In this document: one piece after another, positions 25,385 to 32,413 of the stretch
How the letters are laid out: each line of letters starts with the position of its first letter
Position numbering within the stretch: the first letter of the stretch is position 1
Origin: an uncultured Gammaproteobacteria bacterium
GTDB lineage: Bacteria; Pseudomonadota; Gammaproteobacteria; Pseudomonadales; Ketobacteraceae
Direction of reading: 5' to 3'
DNA: 34,533 bases
NCBI GenBank assembly: GCA_913063495.1
Contig: CAJXXT010000033.1
Span: forward strand, 1-34,533
The notes under the pieces: generated by a model
The model's database searches: none
What the model was told of the DNA's origin: nothing
Seen by the model: only the letters and a program-made list of their open reading frames with translations
Made by a program: the position numbers and the translations under genes

Positions 25385-26527
25385 ATGATTCCAAGAACGG
25401 TTTATAATACAGAGCAAGAGCAGTTTCGTGACAGTGTGCGGAGATTTCTAGAGGCTGAAGCCGTTCCATATCATTCTCAATGGGAAAAAGATGGGCAGAT
25501 TGACCGGGCATTATGGGATAAAGCAGGAGAACTTGGGTTGTTATGTCCTACTGTTCCAGAAGCTCATGGGGGCGCTGGCGTAGACTTTCGCTATAACGCC
25601 ATTGTCAGTGAAGAGTGTATAAAGCTTGGGTTGAGCGGCATTGGCTTTGTTTTACATTCCGATATCGGTGTTCCGTATCTCATTAATAATGGTTCCGATG
25701 AAATTATCGAGAAATATATTCCACGGTGTATAACGGGTGAAATCATAACAGCGATTGCCATGACTGAGCCGGGAACGGGTTCTGACTTACAAGGTATTAA
25801 AACGACGGCAGTGTTGGATGGTGATGAGTATGTCATCAATGGATCCAAAACATTTATTACCAATGGTCAACAAGCGGGTCTTGTTATTGTTGTCTGTAAA
25901 ACGGATATGGCTGCCGGTGCGAAAGGGATTAGCCTGTTGCTGGTTGAGACTGGAACTCCTGGATTTGAAAAGGGCTCGAATTTAGAAAAAATTGGCATGA
26001 AAGCACAAGATACATCGGAGCTGTTCTTTCAAGATGTACGTGTCCCCAAGGCCAACCTTCTCGGTGCAGAAGGCGCTGGGTTTGTATACTTGATGCAAGA
26101 GTTACCCCAAGAGCGTTTGAGTATTGCTATTGGTGCAATGGCCAGTTGCGAATCGATTTTGGAGCAAACCGTGAATTATGTGAAAGAACGTAATGCGTTT
26201 GGTAAACCTATCGCAACGTTCCAAAATACACAATTTACCTTGGCAGGATTAGATGCAGAAATAACCTCCGCAAGAGTGTTTGTTGATAAATGTCTTGAAT
26301 TACATATACAGGGAAAATTGGATACGGTGACTGCATCCAAAGCAAAGCTGCTGTCAACGGAATTACAAGGGCGTGTGGTTGATCAATGTCTACAGCTACA
26401 TGGTGGTTACGGTTATATGTGGGAATACCCGGTTGCCCGTGCTTTTGCAGATGCTCGGGTTCAACGTATCTACGGTGGAACCAGTGAGATAATGAAATTG
26501 ATTATTGCGAGAAGCTTGTTCGCCTAG
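25385..26527 (+). CDS. Long-chain-type acyl-CoA dehydrogenase
   Basis: FAD-dependent acyl-CoA dehydrogenase of 380 residues. It carries AIAMTEPGTGSDLQGIKTTA, the catalytic Glu in ELPQERLSIA, the helix CESILEQTVNYVKERNAFGK, and LHGGYGYMWEYPVARAFADA followed by IYGGTSEIMKLIIARS. This set closely resembles mammalian long-chain acyl-CoA dehydrogenase (ELPQERL, GGWGYMWEYPIAKAYVDARV, YGGTNEIMKELIAR), so an LCAD-like or branched-chain substrate is a reasonable inference. GAGGTG precedes the ATG at about 6 bases. It is divergent from its probable AraC regulator. A weak hairpin terminator follows. Confidence 0.94.
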   Translation: MIPRTVYNTEQEQFRDSVRRFLEAEAVPYHSQWEKDGQIDRALWDKAGELGLLCPTVPEAHGGAGVDFRYNAIVSEECIKLGLSGIGFVLHSDIGVPYLINNGSDEIIEKYIPRCITGEIITAIAMTEPGTGSDLQGIKTTAVLDGDEYVINGSKTFITNGQQAGLVIVVCKTDMAAGAKGISLLLVETGTPGFEKGSNLEKIGMKAQDTSELFFQDVRVPKANLLGAEGAGFVYLMQELPQERLSIAIGAMASCESILEQTVNYVKERNAFGKPIATFQNTQFTLAGLDAEITSARVFVDKCLELHIQGKLDTVTASKAKLLSTELQGRVVDQCLQLHGGYGYMWEYPVARAFADARVQRIYGGTSEIMKLIIARSLFA

Positions 26528-26571
26528 TTGATGTTGGTTAACGAAAATAGTTAGGCAATCACAGTGATTGA

Positions 26572-26597
26572 GTTGGCTGAACTAGCCGACATTTATT
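26572..26597 (+). terminator. Weak hairpin terminator after the acyl-CoA dehydrogenase gene
   Basis: GTTGGCT (26572-26578) pairs with AGCCGAC (26584-26590) with one G-U, followed by ATTTATT. It lies 45 bases past the stop codon. The T-tract is interrupted, so efficiency is doubtful. Confidence 0.4.
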
Positions 26598-26744
26598 CGT
26601 TACTGTGGTGGCTGCTGTGTTTAGTTCATTTGGGCTAATCTTAAGACACAATTGTTCGAATGCCCGTTGAACTATTGATTTCCGACGAGTAGTCTATCGG
26701 CTTCGCTACCATTTCTGTGTGGGGATTTTTGTTGGATCTTAAGT

Positions 26745-29459
26745 ATGTATAATAAAAATAACACGTCATATGGTGTTAAAAAAACGTTTTTTTTATGTTC
26801 TGTCGTTTTACTGTTAGTTGGATGTGTTTCAGAATCAGGCGATACCTGTTTGTCAGATTCAGGTCGATCTGTTGAATACACACTGCTGAATAAAAATGCC
26901 ACAAGTGGAACCGCCAATGTCGTTATTCGAAATAATGGTAACGATGCCATGTCCGGTTGGAGCGTTGAATTTACTTTGTCAGAAAATCTAACCATTGATT
27001 ATGAGTGGAATGCAACCATTGTTCGAAATGGCAATGATATTACGGCCTCTTGCGTGCAGGAATTTTGTGATATACCGATTGGTGAGGCAAAGTCATTTGG
27101 TTACGGTTTTTCTTATACTGATTCGTATACTAAACCGAATAATTTAACGTTACGTTCAGCTTCTTGTTCTGGCGTTACGGACGAAAATCCAGATGATGGT
27201 TCGGGAGATGGTTCAGGTTCACCATTAGTGACGGATGCGTTTAACTACGTTTTGGGAACGCAAACTATTCAGCCCAAGTACCAGTTTACAAATGATTTAA
27301 AGCTAATAGAAACGGCAAAACAAATTCAGGCGATGGGATCCAATTTAATCAAGTTAGCCTTAGACCCTTTTCAGTATGACGACATGAGCGAATTCAATTC
27401 TTATCAATATCAATTTTTAGCATTGGCAAGAGATGTCCCTGCTTTTTCTGGTGTATTAGATATGGATTTTGCATATTATATGTTGTGGATTGAAGACTCG
27501 GGGTCATGGACGGATGATTTGGGTTTATCGCAATCTGAATCTGATCTCCAATACCAAAAAATGTATGAGCTGACTCAGTATCTACTGGAAACTTATAACG
27601 GTAGTGGAAAAACCTTCATGTTAGGGAACTGGGAAGGCGACTGGAATTTGCTATGGAATGGCTCAACCTATGATGACAGTGTTAACACGGTAAACCCTAA
27701 GCGAATTGAAGGGCTTATTGATTGGCTCAATATAAGACAAAAAGCTGTGGATGATGCAAAATTAGCGGTTTCACATGATGGTGTAGATGTTCTGCATTAT
27801 GTGGAAGTTAATCGTGTACTTTCTGCAATGGAAGGGAAAGAACGAATTACCAATAAAGTTCTGCCTTTTACCAATGTGGATTTGGTGTCGTACTCTGCCT
27901 ATGATATTACAACAAAAGAAGAAAATACCGATTACGCGAGTCTTAAAGCAGAATTTACCGCAGCTCTTGATTATATTGAAGCTCAACTGCCGGAGAAAGA
28001 GGTACCAGCGTTTGATAAACGTGTTTTTATTGGTGAATACGGTTATGCCTCGTATTGGTGGACGTGGGACTGGGGAGAAGAGAGGCACAAACTTCAGAAT
28101 CAGCTCGCAAAAATGGTCATGAAAGTCACACTAGAGTGGGGCGCGCCTTTTATTTTGTACTGGCAGATCTATGACAATGAATATGATAGCAGTGTGGAGG
28201 CATTTAAAGGTTTCTGGATGATCAATGATAAGAATGAGAAATTACCGATTTACCATTCTTATCAAAATTTTTATGCTGAAGCAAAATCGTGGGTAGAAAC
28301 TTTCACACAGAGGAATGGGCGTTCCCCTACCGGCGTAGAATACCGAGAGAGCGCAATCAGCATTGTGGATCAGTTACCTGATGTTGGGAACAGTGATGGT
28401 AGTGATGGTAGCGGGGATGGTAGTGGCAGTGATCCGGCGACCATTAAAACCTGGTTTTTAGGGGATTCTATTACTTATGGCATGGTTAGCCTGCCTTTTC
28501 ATACACAAGGGTTTAGAGTCCAGATATTGGATTTACTTGATGAGCTTGCTAATCAACAAAGTCTATTTCCTGTTACGTCAACCATTAATAATAATCAAAA
28601 AACGATTTCTTATAATGGTAGTCCGATTGTCACAGTAGGTACTGTCAACGGGCCGTCGAATGAAAATGATATTGCCCAACAAACAAAAAATTATTGGCAC
28701 TCAGGTTTTCCTGGCGCAACTAGTAATGATCTTTTATGTTTCTTAGACCCCTCACACGTTGTACCGTCAGGTTATGGTAAGTCAACCTGTACAGAAACCT
28801 TTAATGTCTTTAACGCAACGGCGACACAGTCGTGCCGACAATCTGTTGATGGGGCAGGTTGGTTGGCCGATCTGGATTGTTATCTTGATCAACAGATTTC
28901 AGAAAATGATGCTGTAGTTGTACCTATTCAAATTGGAACAAACGACATCACCTATCTTAATAATAATGGCGCTATTGAGTGTCGCTCGGAGCCATTACCG
29001 CAGAGCATGACGGCCAAACGATTAACGGCTGTTGTTGATAGTGTTTTTGATTCGAGCCAAATTGGCAATGTAAATACGATTGTTGGAAAAATAAGAAACT
29101 ATCTGGTGAATAAGGGGGTTCCAACGAATCGCATCGGCTTTGTTATTTCAATGATTCCAAAGCGAACCCAAACGGATGGGGCTGATGCTAATAACTATTG
29201 TACGGATTATTATAATGCGCTCATTCAGAGTAATATTCAGCAAGGGGCGGCATCGGGAATATTTTTAGCGAATCAGGGGGGCATTGTTCCTACCGCGGAT
29301 TCTGTACACCCTGCCAATCAAGGCCATGCCATTATGGCGTGTAATTTGTTGTACGGGTATGCATTCACACATAATGACTCATTTACATGTCCAGTACCGG
29401 TAGTGAATCCAGTTCAAGGTTTTATGGCGGCGTTAAAAAGTGTAGCGGGGGTAAAATGA
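26745..29459 (+). CDS. Multidomain lipoprotein: CBM2-like + clan GH-A-like hydrolase + SGNH/GDSL esterase
   Basis: A 904-residue predicted outer-membrane lipoprotein. Residues 1-27 are a signal peptide with lipobox LLVGC (Cys27). Residues 35-141 are CBM2-like, with SGWSVEFTLSENLTIDYEWNA and bounding Cys35/Cys141. A Gly/Ser/Asp linker (about 149-161) leads to a central domain (about 163-545) that reads as a TIM barrel of clan GH-A type: NWEGDW (Glu297, candidate acid/base), VFIGEYGYAS (Glu431, candidate nucleophile) and a late FILYWQIYDNE strand. I cannot assign it to a named GH family. A second linker (549-564) precedes an SGNH hydrolase with GDS (Ser575), GFPGATS, IGTND (Asn733) and DSVHP (Asp852/His855). 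The likely role is debranching/deacylating and cleaving a plant or algal polysaccharide at the cell surface. The start lacks a good Shine-Dalgarno, but no other in-frame start precedes the signal peptide. Confidence 0.9.
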   Translation: MYNKNNTSYGVKKTFFLCSVVLLLVGCVSESGDTCLSDSGRSVEYTLLNKNATSGTANVVIRNNGNDAMSGWSVEFTLSENLTIDYEWNATIVRNGNDITASCVQEFCDIPIGEAKSFGYGFSYTDSYTKPNNLTLRSASCSGVTDENPDDGSGDGSGSPLVTDAFNYVLGTQTIQPKYQFTNDLKLIETAKQIQAMGSNLIKLALDPFQYDDMSEFNSYQYQFLALARDVPAFSGVLDMDFAYYMLWIEDSGSWTDDLGLSQSESDLQYQKMYELTQYLLETYNGSGKTFMLGNWEGDWNLLWNGSTYDDSVNTVNPKRIEGLIDWLNIRQKAVDDAKLAVSHDGVDVLHYVEVNRVLSAMEGKERITNKVLPFTNVDLVSYSAYDITTKEENTDYASLKAEFTAALDYIEAQLPEKEVPAFDKRVFIGEYGYASYWWTWDWGEERHKLQNQLAKMVMKVTLEWGAPFILYWQIYDNEYDSSVEAFKGFWMINDKNEKLPIYHSYQNFYAEAKSWVETFTQRNGRSPTGVEYRESAISIVDQLPDVGNSDGSDGSGDGSGSDPATIKTWFLGDSITYGMVSLPFHTQGFRVQILDLLDELANQQSLFPVTSTINNNQKTISYNGSPIVTVGTVNGPSNENDIAQQTKNYWHSGFPGATSNDLLCFLDPSHVVPSGYGKSTCTETFNVFNATATQSCRQSVDGAGWLADLDCYLDQQISENDAVVVPIQIGTNDITYLNNNGAIECRSEPLPQSMTAKRLTAVVDSVFDSSQIGNVNTIVGKIRNYLVNKGVPTNRIGFVISMIPKRTQTDGADANNYCTDYYNALIQSNIQQGAASGIFLANQGGIVPTADSVHPANQGHAIMACNLLYGYAFTHNDSFTCPVPVVNPVQGFMAALKSVAGVK

Positions 29460-29677
29460 CGATGTAGATGGTTAAGCTGTTAATGTTTGTATTTTTTATG
29501 CTAGTATTAAGCACATTAACAACATATCCGTACATAAAACGTATAAACAAAATATGACTATTTTAATACACTCATCAAAACAAAAACGCTGTAAACGAGA
29601 TTTTTTCTCTGCGGCGATGGTTGTGTGTATGCGATTGATTCGGTATGAGCTATGTTAAATAGCTAATACAAATACAT
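29460..29677 (+). other. Leader/intergenic region upstream of dapA
   Basis: AT-rich spacer between the CAZyme gene and the terminator before dapA. It must contain the dapA promoter if the hairpin at 29678-29716 is part of the dapA leader, but I find no strong -35/-10 pair (TTGTGT...TATGAG near 29620-29650 is weak). I looked for lysine-riboswitch landmarks and saw none. Confidence 0.35.
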
Positions 29678-29716
29678 AAAAACCCGGTTGCAGACGTTGC
29701 AATCGGGTTTTTTTTT
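29678..29716 (+). terminator. Strong intrinsic terminator directly upstream of dapA
   Basis: ACCCGGTTGCA (29682-29692) pairs with TGCAATCGGGT (29698-29708) with one G-U. Outer A-T pairs extend it, and a run of nine T begins at 29708. It ends about 10 bases before the dapA Shine-Dalgarno, leaving no room for a promoter in between. It is therefore either an attenuator of dapA or a leaky terminator of an upstream RNA. Confidence 0.88.
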
Positions 29717-29738
29717 GCTTTTTAAAAAGGAGAAAGTA

Positions 29739-30617
29739 ATGCAAGAACTACAATTTATTGGATCGTATGTGGCGTTGGTCACACCTTTTAAAAACGGAGT
29801 GGTTGACGAGGCAGCTCTTTGTCGTCTTGTTGAATGGCATGTCAAGAATGGAACCGACGGTTTGGTACCGATGGGAACAACGGGGGAGTCATCCACCGTT
29901 ACTGCTGAGGAGCATAAATATGTTGTTGAAATGGTAGTAAAAACTGTTGCCAGGCGAATACCTGTAATAGCGGGTGCGGGCTCTAATAATCCGGTCGAAG
30001 CGCTTAGTTTTGCTCAGCACGCAGAGAGCGTTGGTGCTGATGGGGTGCTGTGTGTTGCAGGCTATTATAATCGGCCATCACAAGAGGGGCTATATCAGCA
30101 CTTCAAAATGATTCATGATAATACGAATATTCCGATTATTATTTATAATATACCACCACGAGCGGTGGTTGATATTACTCCAGATACTATGGCAAGGTTG
30201 GCTGGTTTGCCGCGTGTTGTTGGTGTAAAAGATGCGACCGGTGATTTAACTCGGATTAGTCAAGAGAGACGGTTGATTAAAAAGCCTTTTTGCTATTTAT
30301 CTGGAGATGATATGACGGCAGTTGCTTATAATGCTTTAGGAGGTAATGGCTGTATCTCGGTGACAGCAAATGTGTTTCCGCAGTTAAGTACTGCTTTGCA
30401 GAAGGCATGTTTGTCTCATGACTATCAGCGAGCGTTGGCGTATCATGATCAATTGATTCCTGTTCATCAGGCTTTATTTGAAGAGCCAAGTCCGTCGGGG
30501 GTTAAATTTGCTATGTCTTATTTGGGGTTGTGTGATGACGAAGTTCGCCTCCCTATTCTTGGAGTGAGTACACATTTACAATCCGTAATTAGGCAATGTA
30601 TAGATGACAAAAAGTAA
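29739..30617 (+). CDS. dapA: 4-hydroxy-tetrahydrodipicolinate synthase
   Basis: Condenses pyruvate with aspartate semialdehyde, the first committed step to diaminopimelate and lysine. The Schiff-base Lys is K164 in VGVKDATGD, with Tyr136 (IIYNIPP), Thr47/Thr48 (GTTGESST) and Arg141. Residues matching the E. coli lysine-inhibition site are mostly kept (Ser51, His59, Asn83, Glu87, Tyr109), suggesting feedback sensitivity. Start 29739 gives the usual 292 residues and has AAGGAGA upstream. An in-frame TTG at 29688 lies inside the terminator stem and is rejected. The next gene overlaps its end by 14 bases. Confidence 0.97.
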   Translation: MQELQFIGSYVALVTPFKNGVVDEAALCRLVEWHVKNGTDGLVPMGTTGESSTVTAEEHKYVVEMVVKTVARRIPVIAGAGSNNPVEALSFAQHAESVGADGVLCVAGYYNRPSQEGLYQHFKMIHDNTNIPIIIYNIPPRAVVDITPDTMARLAGLPRVVGVKDATGDLTRISQERRLIKKPFCYLSGDDMTAVAYNALGGNGCISVTANVFPQLSTALQKACLSHDYQRALAYHDQLIPVHQALFEEPSPSGVKFAMSYLGLCDDEVRLPILGVSTHLQSVIRQCIDDKK

Positions 30618-30834
30618 AATCGTTTTTTTAGCGTTATTGCTAGCCATGAGCTGTTTAGTATCAGCGTGTGCGGAAATGAAAGATGCCGGACGAACCATTG
30701 GCCATACCGCTCGTAACGTCACCCGTGAGATCGGTCATGGTTCTCGTGAAGTGGCAAAAGCAGTGGGTAAAGGGGCAAAGAAGGTGGTTACTGCCGTGCA
30801 GGAAGAAGATGAAAAAAAGGAAGAGAGTAAATAG
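30604..30834 (+). CDS. Small entericidin-like lipoprotein
   Basis: This 76-residue lipoprotein has a signal peptide and lipobox LVSAC (Cys22). The mature part of about 55 residues is Gly/Lys/Arg-rich (MKDAGRTIGHTARNVTREIG, VGKGAKKVV) and ends in an acidic-basic tail. The mature part resembles entericidin-type small lipoproteins (AGRDI/AGKAI repeats), although it is longer. The start lies inside the last codons of dapA, so it is translationally coupled. In many gammaproteobacteria the gene after dapA is bamC, a much larger lipoprotein; here only this small one is present. Function unknown. Confidence 0.78.
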   Translation: MTKSKIVFLALLLAMSCLVSACAEMKDAGRTIGHTARNVTREIGHGSREVAKAVGKGAKKVVTAVQEEDEKKEESK

Positions 30835-30955
30835 CGAAATAAAAAACGTCAGATGGAGCGTATTGATTCAATGAAGTGAGTCTACGCTTACGTCTAGGTT
30901 ATCGTTATTTACCCGTTTTTATATTCGATAGCTAGGATTTCTATGACAATTATGA

Positions 30956-31090
30956 TTACTTTTTCGGTGTATCTGAGGTCATTTGTTCTTTGTTTTGCTT
31001 TTTGCTTTGATCTTGAGTTTCTTTCTGGTCTTGTTGATCTTTTTTTACGTCTTTATCTTGGCCTCCGCAGCCACCACAACAACTACTCAT
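30956..31090 (-). CDS. 44-aa Cys/Gly-rich putative metal-binding peptide
   Basis: A short gene read directly from the minus strand: start ATG at 31090-31088, stop TAA at 30958-30956. The product begins MSSCCGGCGGQDKDVKK and continues with a charged, Gln/Lys/Asp-rich tail (...TSDTPKK). A near-ideal Shine-Dalgarno GGAGAGG (minus strand of 31096-31102) lies 5 bases before the ATG. The CCGGCGG cluster offers three cysteines for metal binding; the rest looks disordered. Upstream are a perfect FNR/Anr-type site and two Fur-box-like sites, so control by oxygen and iron is suggested. I recall similar CCGGCGG mini-proteins in marine gammaproteobacteria but cannot name a family. Cluster or metal binding is inference. 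Confidence 0.72.
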   Translation of the reverse strand: MSSCCGGCGGQDKDVKKDQQDQKETQDQSKKQNKEQMTSDTPKK

Positions 31091-31158
31091 TGAAACCTCT
31101 CCATTTATTCGGTAAGAAATAGTGAGAAGCAGGTTAGCTCGTCGGTGCCGCTGTGTAA

Positions 31159-31172
31159 TTGATTTTGATCAA
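31159..31172. promoter_or_regulatory. FNR/Anr-type binding site
   Basis: TTGAT-TTTG-ATCAA is an exact match to the FNR/Anr consensus TTGAT-N4-ATCAA. It lies 69 bases upstream of the 44-aa gene (minus strand) and is centred about 66 bases before the predicted plus-strand start near 31232. Either direction could be oxygen-regulated. Confidence 0.7.
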
Positions 31173-31173
31173 T

Positions 31174-31188
31174 TGAGAATAATTATCA
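31174..31188. promoter_or_regulatory. Fur box 1
   Basis: TGAGAATAATTATCA matches the 7-1-7 Fur consensus TGATAATnATTATCA at all but one defined position. It is two bases from the FNR-type site. Confidence 0.7.
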
Positions 31189-31196
31189 AATAGAGC

Positions 31197-31225
31197 TTGC
31201 AAAAGCAAATGAGAATCATTACTAT
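31197..31225 (+). promoter_or_regulatory. Candidate iron-repressed promoter
   Basis: TTGCAA (31197-31202) and TACTAT (31220-31225), each a 4-of-6 match, have the ideal 17-base spacing. The second Fur-like box covers the spacer and -10, which fits Fur repression. Transcription would start near 31232. Confidence 0.5.
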
Positions 31226-31226
31226 C
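31208..31226. promoter_or_regulatory. Fur box 2
   Basis: AATGAGAATCATTACTATC carries the core ATGAGAATCATTA common in gammaproteobacterial Fur sites (consensus GATAATGATAATCATTATC). It overlaps the candidate promoter -10. Confidence 0.65.
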
Positions 31227-31231
31227 TTGTT

Positions 31232-31495
31232 ATTCCCGAGCTGTGGAGGCAATGAGGTTAGTAAGCGGTGTAACTTACTGGCTTGGTGCTTTCTCTGGTG
31301 GGGGAGGCGAGGTAAAAGTTCTGGTAACAGAACATGTGCAGAAGTGTCTGTTCAATCTCTCCTCTCTCTGTTGGCTGACGCTAACGCGCGTGAACAATTT
31401 GTTGAGTGAAGCTCTCAACCCTCTCTCGGAAGCTTCACTTACTGTTCAGTTTAATCGCCTCTCTCACCAGGGAGGCTCGGGTTATTTGTTGTGAT
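31232..31495 (+). ncRNA. Candidate structured small RNA (iron-regulated)
   Basis: Downstream of the Fur-covered promoter no convincing protein is encoded, but the sequence is rich in local hairpins. AGTAAG/CTTACT is at 31260-31279. GTTCTG-GTAA-CAGAAC, with a GNRA-type loop, is at 31318-31333. AGTGAAGCT/AGCTTCACT is a perfect 9-bp stem at 31405-31439, and GCCTC/GAGGC is at 31457-31476. The octamer CCTCTCTC occurs three times (31361, 31420, 31458), the second lying wholly within the loop of the 9-bp stem. Such C/U-rich loops can pair with Shine-Dalgarno sequences. There is no clear terminator; the 3' end is a guess. It does not match RyhB or PrrF by eye. Confidence 0.35.
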
Positions 31496-31516
31496 ACTAA
31501 CGTTAACGTACCTTAA

Positions 31517-32359
31517 TCAGTATTTAGAAAAGAGACGTCGGAACAATCCTTGGCTATCATCGGAGGTTCGGTAACGTTTTAATGCGTCAATTTCTTTTTC
31601 TAACGCCTCACTTATTAGTTTTCTTACTTGCCATTGTATTTCTAGGTTGTCTTCTTGACCTTTAAACGGCGTAGTATCTATGGGTTTACCAAAGGAGAAA
31701 TAAAAACGCTCCGGGCGCGGTATTATTGTTGGGCCGATACCTGTTGTCATTGGCATAATGACATCGCCATTGCGTAATTGTCTGTTGATGTTCTTGTTTT
31801 TTAACAGCCAACGCCCAATGCGAGACTCTTTAAAATCGTAAGCATCGAATAAAATATCATAAACATCATCGGCGCCCAGTGATGCAATGGGAGTGATAGG
31901 GTATTGGTATTTAATGGCCATATAGGCAAAGCCGGTACGTGTTTTCCAGGTGAGTTGATACTTCTCACCTTTTCGCTTTGCGACTTCTCGTGCTCCACCG
32001 GGAAACACCAACAAGGTCTCACCGGCTTCCATTAGGCGAGAGCAGTTTTCTCGGTTGCCAACAATAACGCCACCTTTATGAAGGAAGTCTCTCCAGACGG
32101 GGATTTTGAAGTGAGCCTCGTCCGCAAGGCCTCGGATAGCGATATCTTTTTTTCGTAATACTTCTGAAAAGATCAGTGGTACATCCAGAGAGCCATAAAT
32201 GGTGTGGTTACCAACAAGTAATGTCGGTTTGTTTTTGTGTAAATTTTCTAAACCAAAAAATAGGGGGTTAAAGTATGTTTCGGATAATTTCATTGCTGCA
32301 TTTACAGCAGGCACAGAAGGGGGCGTGAAATCTAGCACGTCTTTATTGGTTGGTGTCAT
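31517..32359 (-). CDS. PlsC/DGAT2-like acyltransferase
   Basis: A 280-residue acyltransferase of the lysophospholipid/diacylglycerol acyltransferase group. The catalytic motif lies in VGNHTIYGSLDVPLI (His52, Asp59), which is H-x6-D instead of the usual H-x4-D. The second motif FPGGARE (119-125) resembles the DGAT2/TMEM68/phytyl-ester-synthase type (FPGGxRE) more than the EGTRS of PlsC. Other landmarks are IASLGADDVYDILFD and PRPERFYFSFGKPI. There is no clear transmembrane helix; peripheral membrane attachment is likely. It could make storage lipid (wax ester or triacylglycerol) or remodel phospholipids; the sequence does not decide. It lies 54 bases downstream of the cNMP-binding gene, probably in one transcript. 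Confidence 0.85.
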   Translation of the reverse strand: MTPTNKDVLDFTPPSVPAVNAAMKLSETYFNPLFFGLENLHKNKPTLLVGNHTIYGSLDVPLIFSEVLRKKDIAIRGLADEAHFKIPVWRDFLHKGGVIVGNRENCSRLMEAGETLLVFPGGAREVAKRKGEKYQLTWKTRTGFAYMAIKYQYPITPIASLGADDVYDILFDAYDFKESRIGRWLLKNKNINRQLRNGDVIMPMTTGIGPTIIPRPERFYFSFGKPIDTTPFKGQEDNLEIQWQVRKLISEALEKEIDALKRYRTSDDSQGLFRRLFSKY

Positions 32360-32413
32360 GTGGGGCTCTTGCTGTGACTGTTGGTGTGGTGGTGATGTAA
32401 CTGACGTTATTAC

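Noticed and set aside
26748..26753. Perfect extended -10 (TGTATAAT) at the start of the CBM2/SGNH gene
   Set aside because: It lies just after the only usable start codon (26745) and has no matching -35. Transcription from it would miss the start, so it is probably chance.
29460..29716. Lysine riboswitch upstream of dapA
   Set aside because: None of the conserved lysine-riboswitch core blocks could be found by eye; only the terminator stem is present.
29688..29738. Upstream TTG start extending dapA by 17 codons
   Set aside because: It lies inside the terminator stem, and ATG 29739 gives the normal 292 residues with AAGGAGA in front.
31197..31494. Two overlapping plus-strand ORFs (31197-31409 and 31243-31494) downstream of the Fur-type sites
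   Set aside because: The products are low-complexity Leu/Ser/Trp/Gly-rich, resemble nothing known, and overlap in different frames. GGAGG at 31245-31249 is only two bases from the ATG at 31252. A structured RNA or a decayed gene explains the region better.
31381..31509. Integron attC-like site (inverted repeats with GTTAAC near 31502)
   Set aside because: No R/L box pairs with the required spacing, no cassette ORF and no integrase; ACGTTAACGT is only a short palindrome.
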